A stretch of 7,881 bases of DNA from Omnitrophica bacterium RBG_13_46_9 (GCA_001804045.1 MHFD01000053.1:860-8740), one strand, 5' to 3'; shown: positions 1 to 4,994, numbered from the stretch's first letter. Numbers and translations: made by a program. The notes: a model not told the origin generated them from the sequence alone.

Positions 1-1692
1 CTCAAAAAAGCCTTCGTTCTTCTCGGCTTCCGACGCAAATCGCTGCACATTTACAGTGTATATAACCGCAGCGGTGAAATATAGAAGGCTCAAAGTCCGT
101 AGAACCTCTTCGTCATGGAGAACTGTCTCGCGGAACTCGGGGCTCGCGGTGAATCTGCTTTTGACGTCTGCGGAAAAACGCATAGCCGCCCCATAGTCTG
201 AATCGTGGAAAAGGTGCGCGCAAAAGATCCTGCATGCAGCACGGAAGGACAGTTTGACATCGTCTTTTATTCTCGGCTTATATAAATTTAACATATCCAA
301 AAAAGCATCCTGCGCTTTTGGGCTGAACGGATTTTCAAGAATATCAGGCACGGATTCCCACGCGGCGTTTATCGCGCGCTCGAGATCCGTAGGTTCGCTG
401 TCTTTACCGGTTATTTCGTCGGGAGGGGTAAGCCAAAGCGCGTAATCCCTCTCATAAGGCCTTTCGGGTATGCCGCGGAGATAATCAAGGTTTACGGGTG
501 TAATACCTGCGAGTTCCCTTCTCAGACGCCACAGTATAGGCAAATGTGTTATCCCATAGAACGTCCTCCCCTTTGTCTTTTCATAGAGCCGGTCCATGTC
601 GTTGATTATGCGGCCGTCTTGCGTGACTTCGTACTCGAGCCCTCCTATTACGCCGACTCCGTGGAAGAGTTTCGGATATACGAGTCTCCGCAGGAAATCC
701 CTCATCATCTCATCCCGCTCATTCCACTGCCGCAGCAGGATCCCTTCATTGTCGAAACCTCGAAAATTCCTGTATCCGTCTCGCCTCGACCGTACGGCAC
801 GCGCGTCCATAAAAGTATCAGATTGTTTGATGAAAAGATACATGGCGTTCTGACTCGTATGCTCCCCGACCGTAACCTCTATTCCGTTTACGTGAAGAAC
901 GGGCATGGTTTCGCCTTCTTTGACAAAGATAATTACTATTCTTCTTCCCTGGAGTAGCCGATATGGGATCCCCTCTAATGTATTGCTCGCTCCAAAGAAA
1001 TACGAATCATGGGTAAGATAGGGCAGGTCTTCGGGTTCAAATGCCACGTAGTCTTCCTCATGCTGCATTTTTTCCCGTATCCACGCGTCAATATTCTTTT
1101 CATGCTCTACGTAACGGTTAACGGCTTCCGTATCCCCGCCTTCCCGGACCGGTATTTGTCCTGATTTCTCTATGGCGCGTTTCACCGTCTGGTTTTCATA
1201 TTCTCTGTCCGTATAGACTTCTATGAAAAAGCCGTTTTCGTTCTTCACGGGAGAGAAGACCGCGTAATATGTCCGTGTTCTCGGACGGGCCTTTTTGTCT
1301 GTGATCCTGCATTTGACCGCTATGTGGTTACCGGTAAGGGGTGTTATTTCGCTGAAAAAGAACTGTATGTCGGCGGGGTGAAAAACGGTATCTTCTTTGA
1401 CAAGCCTATGGATCCCGAGCAGCGATTTAAGCGTATCGACATCTACGTCGGTAAGTTGAGAAGTGTTCATGCCGCCCAGCTCTTCTTCGAGCTTCATTTC
1501 AAGCGCAAATTTTATACGACCCATGTCTTTATGCTCTATTCCTTTGAGTTCGCTAAATACTGAAGGAGGGGCAAGTTTATCGAGAGACCCGGTGTGATAA
1601 AATGAATATCCCAGAGAAAGGTCGTAGACCGTGCTATTGAATAAGAAGCATGTTAAAACAATGACTGAAATTATCTTATATATTGTTTTCAT
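1..1692 (-). CDS. Large predicted exported protein, Omnitrophota-type N-terminus, C-terminus beyond the left edge
   Basis: An uninterrupted frame of 564 codons begins with ATG at 1692 and is still open at base 1, so the C-terminus is missing. Residues 1-23 are a short basic start followed by a hydrophobic stretch (IISVIVLTCFLF), which fits a signal peptide or N-terminal anchor; Cys15 lacks a proper lipobox. Residues 38-43 (DKLAPP) and 48-65 (ELKGIEHKDMGRIKFALE) resemble, from memory, the opening of large secreted Omnitrophota proteins of unknown function. The rest alternates beta-rich parts (about 100-165 and 250-300) with charged helical parts (about 170-215, 315-345 and 460-560), and I recognise no enzyme motif. 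No clear Shine-Dalgarno precedes the ATG, but an extended -10 promoter candidate lies about 80 bp upstream. Codon use resembles the neighbouring genes. The frame is convincing as a gene; its function is unknown. Confidence 0.85.
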   Translation of the reverse strand, partial: MKTIYKIISVIVLTCFLFNSTVYDLSLGYSFYHTGSLDKLAPPSVFSELKGIEHKDMGRIKFALEMKLEEELGGMNTSQLTDVDVDTLKSLLGIHRLVKEDTVFHPADIQFFFSEITPLTGNHIAVKCRITDKKARPRTRTYYAVFSPVKNENGFFIEVYTDREYENQTVKRAIEKSGQIPVREGGDTEAVNRYVEHEKNIDAWIREKMQHEEDYVAFEPEDLPYLTHDSYFFGASNTLEGIPYRLLQGRRIVIIFVKEGETMPVLHVNGIEVTVGEHTSQNAMYLFIKQSDTFMDARAVRSRRDGYRNFRGFDNEGILLRQWNERDEMMRDFLRRLVYPKLFHGVGVIGGLEYEVTQDGRIINDMDRLYEKTKGRTFYGITHLPILWRLRRELAGITPVNLDYLRGIPERPYERDYALWLTPPDEITGKDSEPTDLERAINAAWESVPDILENPFSPKAQDAFLDMLNLYKPRIKDDVKLSFRAACRIFCAHLFHDSDYGAAMRFSADVKSRFTASPEFRETVLHDEEVLRTLSLLYFTAAVIYTVNVQRFASEAEKNEGFFE

Positions 1693-1770
1693 TTTATGTA
1701 TTTTGACATCATATCTTACAGTATAACCGGACTTTTTTTCTAACTTTTAATTTGATTAACTTCATGTGAA

Positions 1771-1779
1771 ATTATACCA
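1771..1779 (-). promoter_or_regulatory. Candidate extended -10 promoter for the large exported protein
   Basis: The minus strand reads TGGTATAAT, a perfect TATAAT hexamer (1776-1771) with the TG extension one base upstream. The nearest -35-like word, GTGACA at 1802-1797, is 20 bp away, so any activity would rest on the extended -10. It lies about 80 bp before the ATG at 1692, giving a leader of roughly 70 nt. This is motif evidence only, in AT-rich DNA. Confidence 0.45.
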
Positions 1780-1806
1780 TATTTAAATAGAATGATTGTC
1801 ACGGAA

Positions 1807-1835
1807 GTGTAAAATCTAATATAACTTTTTTACAC
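1807..1835. repeat. AT-rich inverted repeat upstream of the promoter candidate
   Basis: GTGTAAAA at 1807-1814 is the exact reverse complement of TTTTACAC at 1828-1835, with a 13-nt spacer. It sits about 30-60 bp upstream of the TATAAT candidate. It could be an operator-like site for the large exported protein gene or a weak hairpin. There is no GC-rich stem and no following T-run in either direction, so I do not call it a terminator. Confidence 0.4.
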
Positions 1836-1916
1836 CTAACAAGGTAGGCTTTGAGTTCCCGGGTCATGCGTTCTCTGACGTACTGGAAAATAGCAATATC
1901 ATTGAGACAAGGTACT

Positions 1917-1982
1917 AGAGGCTTTGCTTTGGGGCGCGTTCTGGAGCGACTGTCGCAATTTTTGCATACAAAGGCGCAATAT
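1917..1982 (+). repeat. 66-bp direct repeat, copy A
   Basis: This 66-bp block matches 2173-2238 at 63 of 66 positions with no gaps, at an offset of 256 bp. The differences are C/T, C/A and G/A. Weaker similarity continues for about 30 bp past both copies (TTTTGGATAA in each). It contains the left arm of the 166-bp palindromic element. The near-identity outside any gene suggests a dispersed repeat or a recent duplication. Confidence 0.9.
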
Positions 1983-2086
1983 AGATTATAACCACTTTTG
2001 GATAATACAAAAATTGTGTCACAGCGACCGAGGGGCGCCTATCCCCGAGGGAGCGACAAGCGGAAGAATGCGCCCCAAAGCAAAGC
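1921..2086. mobile_element. 166-bp MITE-like palindromic element with 17-bp terminal inverted repeats
   Basis: GCTTTGCTTTGGGGCGC at 1921-1937 is repeated exactly, in reverse complement, at 2070-2086. A second, imperfect pair lies inside: the CAATTTTTGCAT segment around 1956-1967 pairs with the ATACAAAAATTG segment around 2005-2016. An extra GC-rich piece with its own GGGG/CCCC hairpin (about 2031-2047) sits only in the right arm. Size, terminal inverted repeats and lack of a gene fit a MITE or other non-autonomous element, or a large repetitive-palindrome unit. I see no target-site duplication and no partner transposase, so mobility is inferred. Confidence 0.55.
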
Positions 2087-2172
2087 TTTGAAGCGCTGTC
2101 CTTGCAAAAAAATGGTGTTTCTGGTAAGGTGGGGTGTGCCTAGTTTAGTTTACTCTTCCGGGAGATTGGACA

Positions 2173-2238
2173 AGAGGCTTTGCTTTGGGGTGCGTTCTGG
2201 AGAGACTGTCACAATTTTTGCATACAAAGGCGCAATAT
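2173..2238 (+). repeat. 66-bp direct repeat, copy B, next to queF
   Basis: This is the second copy of the 1917-1982 block (63 of 66 identical). It lacks the inverted right arm that follows copy A. Weak similarity between the copies runs on to about 2265, directly against the queF stop codon at 2268-2266. Copy B is therefore in, or next to, the 3' untranslated region of queF. Confidence 0.9.
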
Positions 2239-2265
2239 TATAGGTTTTGGATAAGAAAAAATTTG

Positions 2266-2664
2266 TTATTTCCGCACATATTCCCGCTCTACGATTGTCT
2301 TTATTCCGCCTCGGGAATTAAATTCGGCTCTTATCCTTGCCCTGTGAGGTTTGGAAGCCAGGACGAAGTCGTCAAGTATGCGGTTTGCGGCGTGCTCGTG
2401 AAATATGCCTACGCTGCGAAAAGAATGGAGATATAATTTAAAAGACTTTAGTTCAACGCACCATTTATCGGGCTGATAATCTATATAGAGCACCGCGAAA
2501 TCAGGAAGTCCTGTTTTCGGGCAGATGCATGTGAATTCGTTTGTTTCCAGGCATACCGTGCAATCTTTATCTTTATATTTGTTTTCCCAGACTTCTATCC
2601 CGGGTAACTTTAGCGCTCTTACATCTTTCTGCAACCCTTCGTATAGTGATTTATTCTTTTTCAT
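2266..2664 (-). CDS. queF: NADPH-dependent preQ0 reductase (7-cyano-7-deazaguanine reductase)
   Basis: QueF reduces the nitrile of preQ0 to the aminomethyl group of preQ1 with two NADPH, in the cytoplasm, the last step before preQ1 is inserted into tRNA. At 132 residues it fits the short single-domain (YkvM-like) T-fold type rather than the long tandem-domain E. coli type. CPKTGLPD holds the catalytic Cys48 and Asp55, and ELKSFKLYLHSFR (71-83) followed by GIFHE (86-90, Glu90) is the QueF signature for NADPH and substrate binding. The Cys-Asp and Cys-Glu spacings (7 and 42) equal those of B. subtilis C55, D62 and E97, quoted from memory. The start is ATG at 2664; only a weak AAAGA precedes it. 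The gene closes the queD-queC-queE-queF run. Copy B of the 66-bp repeat lies just past its stop. Confidence 0.96.
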   Translation of the reverse strand: MKKNKSLYEGLQKDVRALKLPGIEVWENKYKDKDCTVCLETNEFTCICPKTGLPDFAVLYIDYQPDKWCVELKSFKLYLHSFRSVGIFHEHAANRILDDFVLASKPHRARIRAEFNSRGGIKTIVEREYVRK

Positions 2665-2840
2665 AGTCTTTATAGCGTCTAGCGATTAGCGTCTAGCGTC
2701 TAGTAATAGGCAATGCATATGCGACTGTTAATTATTTTGCTGTTTATTGCCTCTATGCTCATAAATCTTAAAAATCCATCATAATAAGGTTTTAGCAAAT
2801 TAAGCTTTTAGCTAAAAAAACGGCCGCTAGACGCTAGTAG
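2665..2840. other. queE-queF spacer with tandem and nested inverted repeats
   Basis: This 176-bp AT-rich spacer contains no gene. It has a 7-bp tandem array at 2673-2703 whose sequence recurs inverted at 2825-2836. Inside are two further inverted pairs: AGGCAAT at 2708-2714 with ATTGCCT at 2746-2752, and TTTTAGC at 2790-2796 with GCTAAAA at 2811-2817. Just after the queE stop the minus strand reads CGGCCG followed by seven T, but the stem is too weak for me to call a terminator. Confidence 0.6.
2673..2703. repeat. 7-bp tandem array TAGCGTC (4 units)
   Basis: Units are TAGCGTC, TAGCGAT, TAGCGTC and TAGCGTC, then a partial TAG. The array ends about 9 bp before the queF start codon on the minus strand. 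TAGCGTCTAGCG occurs twice within it (2673-2684 and 2687-2698), and its exact reverse complement lies at 2825-2836 beside the queE stop, so a hairpin enclosing most of the spacer is possible. Confidence 0.85.
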
Positions 2841-3524
2841 CTACCTTACCCCTATCATCCTGTGCACCTGCGGAATTATCTCGACGCGTTCCATAGATTC
2901 TTTCAAAATATCCCTGAAACGCGATAAAAACTCTTGGGGTATCCTTTCGCTCTCCGACAAAGCCGTGACAGGCTGCAATACAATGGGTATATCTTTTGCT
3001 ATTTTATACGCCACTTTTCTCATGCGCGATATATCCTCGGATGTGGTCGCGGAAGTAATGACCGCTTTTATAAAAACTTTTTTTCTATTGGCTATCCTCA
3101 GAAATTTCTCATGCTTTCTCCAAAAATCTGTTTCGCCTGTCGATGAAGGAAGCTTGAAATCCATGGCAATGATATCCACATAATCCACGACCCTTGAAAG
3201 CTCCCTGTAGAGTATCCCGTTCGTCTCAAGGTAGACAGGTTTCTTATGAGATTCTTTATGCGCCCGCAAAAAATCTCTGATAAAATACGCCTGAAGGAGG
3301 GGCTCGCCGCCTGTAAGAGAGAGGGAATGATAGGGGGCTTTATATTCCGCTATTTTACCCATCAGGTTGTCTAAGGTAAAGATCTGGTAGGAATCCAGGT
3401 CCGTATCACAGAAACCGCAGGACAGATTACACCGATAGAACCGGATAAAAAGCTGCGGTATGCCGAAATATATGCCTTCCCCCTGTATCGACAGAAATAT
3501 TTCTGATATCTTGGCCTCTCTCAT
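2841..3524 (-). CDS. queE: 7-carboxy-7-deazaguanine synthase (radical SAM)
   Basis: QueE is a radical SAM enzyme that contracts the ring of 6-carboxy-5,6,7,8-tetrahydropterin to 7-carboxy-7-deazaguanine with release of ammonia, between QueD and QueC. The 227 residues match the family length. The opening SIQGEGIYFGIPQLFIRF (12-29) is the usual QueE start. RCNLSCGFCD gives the CX3CX2C iron-sulfur cluster motif (Cys32, Cys36, Cys39), TGGEPLLQ (71-78) is the SAM-binding GGEP motif, LETNG (99-103) follows, and QVHRMIGVR is the typical C-terminus. The start is ATG at 3524, backed by AGGT at 3534-3531 with 6-nt spacing. The gene is isolated by a 354-bp repeat-filled spacer upstream, so it may have its own expression signals. 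Confidence 0.97.
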   Translation of the reverse strand: MREAKISEIFLSIQGEGIYFGIPQLFIRFYRCNLSCGFCDTDLDSYQIFTLDNLMGKIAEYKAPYHSLSLTGGEPLLQAYFIRDFLRAHKESHKKPVYLETNGILYRELSRVVDYVDIIAMDFKLPSSTGETDFWRKHEKFLRIANRKKVFIKAVITSATTSEDISRMRKVAYKIAKDIPIVLQPVTALSESERIPQEFLSRFRDILKESMERVEIIPQVHRMIGVR

Positions 3525-3530
3525 GTTATA

Positions 3531-3534
3531 ACCT
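3531..3534 (-). promoter_or_regulatory. Shine-Dalgarno of queE embedded in a heptamer repeat
   Basis: The minus strand reads AGGT six bases before the queE ATG. It is part of a short run of 7-bp units (ACCTGCT, ACCTATT, CCTACGA on the plus strand, 3531-3551), so AGGT or AGG recurs every seven bases upstream of the start. Confidence 0.6.
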
Positions 3535-3576
3535 GCTACCTATTCCTACGAGCCATCGAGTCAATGTGTTTCAACC

Positions 3577-3620
3577 GTATTTCCATTGTATTTCCACTGC
3601 ATATCCACTGTATATCCATC
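3577..3620. repeat. 11-bp tandem array (4 units)
   Basis: The units are GTATTTCCATT, GTATTTCCACT, GCATATCCACT and GTATATCCATC, end to end with no gaps. The shared pattern is G-Y-A-T-W-T-C-C-A-Y-Y. A period of 11 bp is close to one helical turn. The array sits 50-95 bp upstream of the queE start. Confidence 0.88.
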
Positions 3621-3650
3621 GTCCTTCGTAAAAAGCAAATAGCTAGTTTT

Positions 3651-3742
3651 ATGTTACATAGGTTGCAAAAGTTTCATAGGTTGCGGATGTTGCTTTTTAA
3701 CGTTATGTAACCTCTGCAACCTTTAGCAACCTCATGTAACAT
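3651..3742. repeat. Long inverted repeat of GGTTGC/GCAACC words
   Basis: ATGTTACATAGGTTGC at 3651-3666 pairs with GCAACCTCATGTAACAT at 3726-3742 with a single bulged C. An inner pair, AGGTTGC 3678-3684 with GCAACCT 3716-3722, stacks inside. Further copies of the word stand at 3707-3712 (GTAACC) and 3745-3750 (GCAACC). A transcript reading from queC to queE could fold this into a hairpin of roughly 90 nt. No T-run follows, so it is not a typical terminator. Confidence 0.75.
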
Positions 3743-3768
3743 TTGCAACCTCTAACTGTATCCCTATA

Positions 3769-3803
3769 ACCTACTACCTATTACCTACAACCTACTACCT
3801 AAC
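3769..3803. repeat. 7-bp tandem array ACCTACT (5 units)
   Basis: Units are ACCTACT, ACCTATT, ACCTACA, ACCTACT and ACCTAAC. The first two units with the preceding ATA closely match 3528-3544 next to the queE start, which suggests one segment copied within the spacer. Confidence 0.88.
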
Positions 3804-3817
3804 GTGCTATATCGAAT

Positions 3818-3853
3818 CGTCCTTTCGTCCTACGTCCTACGTCCTACGTAACG
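3818..3853. repeat. 7-bp tandem array CGTCCTA (3-5 units)
   Basis: CGTCCTT plus one extra T is followed by three exact CGTCCTA units (3826-3846) and a degenerate CGTAACG. It lies 25-60 bp downstream of the queC stop. CGTCCTTCGTA also occurs at 3620-3630, at the edge of the 11-bp array. Confidence 0.85.
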
Positions 3854-3878
3854 AGCAAATAGTTAGTATAACTATGAG

Positions 3879-4544
3879 CTAAGAGCTACCAAAATACGGG
3901 TCGGCTATGCCAGCTTCTTTAAAACCCCGCGCCCTGATTATGCAACTGTCACATATGCCGCAGGGTCTTTTCCCGCCTTTATAACACGACCAGGTCATGC
4001 GGTAAGGAACATTTAATCTAAGACCTATTTTTATGATCTCTTCTTTATTTTTATCTATTAAAGGGGTAAATACCTCTATCTTACTTCCGTCCTTTGTGCC
4101 TGCCGTTAAAACTTTTTTGAATGCTTCAAAAAATACTTTCCTGCAGTCCGGATAACCGGAAAAGTCCTGTGTATGCGCGCCTATGAATATGGCCCGCGTT
4201 CTTGTGCTTTCGGCGAACGATGCGGCGATACACAAAAAAACCAGATTTCTCGCAGGCACATATGTCGAAGGGATCCCCCTGCCTATACTATTAAAAGACC
4301 GATTGACAGGAACGGGGACTTTACTATCGAGAAGGGAACTGCCCTTCCAAAAAAACGGAAGTCTCACTATCCGGTAAGGGCATCGCGCTTTTTTCGCGAT
4401 TTTCTTTGCGGATTCGATCTCCTTTCTCTGCCGTTGCCCGTAATCAAATATTAAAGCGGAGGGGGCAAATCCTTTCTTTTTAGCCACGTAAAGCGTGGTA
4501 GCCGAATCGATACCCCCTGAAAGTAATACTATAGCCTTTTTCAT
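3879..4544 (-). CDS. queC: 7-cyano-7-deazaguanine (preQ0) synthase
   Basis: QueC uses ATP and ammonia to turn 7-carboxy-7-deazaguanine into preQ0, the nitrile that QueF then reduces. From ATG at 4544 it has 221 residues, normal for the family. SGGIDS (9-14) is the ATP pyrophosphatase P-loop, DYGQRQRKE (34-42) and STYVPARN (93-100) are conserved QueC blocks, SGYPDCR (129-135) is a family signature, and Cys187, Cys195, Cys198 and Cys201 (PCGICDSC) form the zinc site. A longer version from GTG at 4568 would add MTWRPCPY, but those codons lie inside a palindromic repeat and the P-loop normally lies a few residues after Met, so I choose the ATG. No Shine-Dalgarno is visible before it. Confidence 0.96.
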   Translation of the reverse strand: MKKAIVLLSGGIDSATTLYVAKKKGFAPSALIFDYGQRQRKEIESAKKIAKKARCPYRIVRLPFFWKGSSLLDSKVPVPVNRSFNSIGRGIPSTYVPARNLVFLCIAASFAESTRTRAIFIGAHTQDFSGYPDCRKVFFEAFKKVLTAGTKDGSKIEVFTPLIDKNKEEIIKIGLRLNVPYRMTWSCYKGGKRPCGICDSCIIRARGFKEAGIADPYFGSS

Positions 4545-4554
4545 ATATGGGCAA

Positions 4555-4604
4555 GGTCGCCAGGTCACAGAGTCACAAGGCCGGTGACTTTGTGACCTAG
4601 TGAC
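4555..4604. repeat. Palindromic array of six octamers before queC
   Basis: On the plus strand three GGTCACAG-like octamers (4555-4578) are followed, after GG, by three CCGGTGAC-like octamers (4581-4604) in inverted orientation. Bases 4562-4576 can pair with 4584-4598 over 15 positions with one mismatch (G-T on the plus strand, A-C on the minus strand), leaving a 7-nt loop. The array lies between queD and queC and ends 10 bp before the queC ATG. It could act as a hairpin in the message or as a dimeric protein-binding site. No T-run follows. Confidence 0.85.
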
Positions 4605-4628
4605 TTAGAATTAATAAATTTTATCGAT

Positions 4629-4985
4629 CTATTTATAATAACTGGCGCAGGAGGTGCCGGTTTCCCAGACAGATACCTTTATCTTCTTATTTATGACTTT
4701 TGATAACTCGGAATGTATAAAGTGAGCTATGTTTTCAGATGTCGGATTGTTCTTCCTGAAGTAGCGCAGATTGTTTAAATATTTATGGTCAAGTTTTGAG
4801 AGGATATCTCTCAGTTCATCTTTAAGTTCTTTAAAATCCATCACCATGCCTTGCGCTCCCAGAGACTTGCTGTATACGGAAACCTCTATGTTCCAGTTGT
4901 GCCCGTGTAGTTCCTCGCATTTTCCTTTGTAATGCCGAAGGTTATGCGCTCCGCTGAACTCGTCTGTTACTTTTATCTCGTACAT
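4629..4985 (-). CDS. queD: 6-carboxy-5,6,7,8-tetrahydropterin synthase
   Basis: QueD converts 7,8-dihydroneopterin triphosphate, the FolE product, into 6-carboxy-tetrahydropterin, the first committed step to preQ0. At 118 residues it is a typical single T-fold of the PTPS/QueD family. Zinc ligands are His14 (FSGAHNL), His27 and His29 (ELHGH); catalytic residues are Cys23 (GKCEELHGH), the Asp66-His67 pair (LDHKYLN) and Glu108 (VWETG). PTSENIA (81-87) is the conserved substrate block. The CX3HGH arrangement favours QueD over mammalian-type pyruvoyl-tetrahydropterin synthase, and so do the queC, queE and queF neighbours. The start is ATG at 4985, nine bases after the kdsC stop, with only a weak GAG-type ribosome site, so translation may depend on that of kdsC. 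Confidence 0.96.
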   Translation of the reverse strand: MYEIKVTDEFSGAHNLRHYKGKCEELHGHNWNIEVSVYSKSLGAQGMVMDFKELKDELRDILSKLDHKYLNNLRYFRKNNPTSENIAHFIHSELSKVINKKIKVSVWETGTSCASYYK

Positions 4986-4994
4986 CTTTTATAT

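Larger units (their letters stand above)
1693..2265. other. 573-bp gene-free region between queF and the exported-protein gene
   Basis: No convincing gene lies here. It holds the promoter candidate and AT-rich inverted repeat near the left gene, a 66-bp direct repeat in two copies, and a 166-bp palindromic element containing the first copy. Frames of about 70-85 codons are open on both strands, for example the minus frame ending with TGA at 1801-1799, but they run through the repeats and lack a credible start. One minus stretch (VPCLNDIAIFQYVRER, about 1913-1866) looks protein-like and could be a remnant of a mobile-element gene; I cannot identify it. Confidence 0.6.
3525..3878. other. 354-bp queC-queE spacer made largely of short word repeats
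   Basis: I find no gene here. Four tandem families lie in order: 7-bp ACCT words (3531-3551), four 11-bp units (3577-3620), five 7-bp ACCTACT-like units (3769-3803) and 7-bp CGTCCTA units (3818-3846). A long inverted repeat of GGTTGC/GCAACC words occupies 3651-3742. CGTCCTTCGTAA at 3620 and CGTCCTACGTAA at 3840 begin a 32-bp direct repeat (26 of 32 identical). A small hairpin TAGTTA/TAACTA lies at 3860-3874, just past the queC stop. A 27-codon minus frame (3619-3536) arises from the 11-bp units and is not supported as a gene. Confidence 0.65.

Noticed and set aside
544..957. Plus-strand 137-codon frame (and similar plus frames at 254-445 and 1324-1563)
   Set aside because: They lie antisense inside the 564-codon minus frame, which is far longer, has a signal-like start and a lineage-type motif, and shares codon use with the neighbours.
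1998..2436. Plus-strand frames of 81 and 83 codons across the repeats
   Set aside because: Their sequence is dictated by the 66-bp repeat and by antisense queF; the two repeat copies end at different stops and show no coding constraint.
2811..2830. Intrinsic terminator after queE (CGGCCG then seven T on the minus strand)
   Set aside because: The only GC-rich stem is a 6-base self-complementary word with no loop; the surrounding CTAG words do not give a stable stem next to the T-run.
3536..3619. 27-codon minus frame that could be a leader peptide before queE
   Set aside because: It is produced by the 11-bp tandem units (33 bp is 11 codons), has no ribosome site, and ends in the heptamer array.
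3600..3760. preQ1 riboswitch upstream of queE
   Set aside because: AAAACTAG resembles the A-rich tail of a class I aptamer, but I could not find the short P1 stem with its C-rich loop placed correctly; the same check upstream of queC and queF also gave nothing.
2673..3853. CRISPR array
   Set aside because: The repeats are 7-11 bp, directly tandem and without spacers of constant length.
4545..4568. GTG start at 4568 for queC
   Set aside because: The added residues are encoded by the octamer palindrome and have no counterpart in the family; ATG at 4544 places the P-loop normally.
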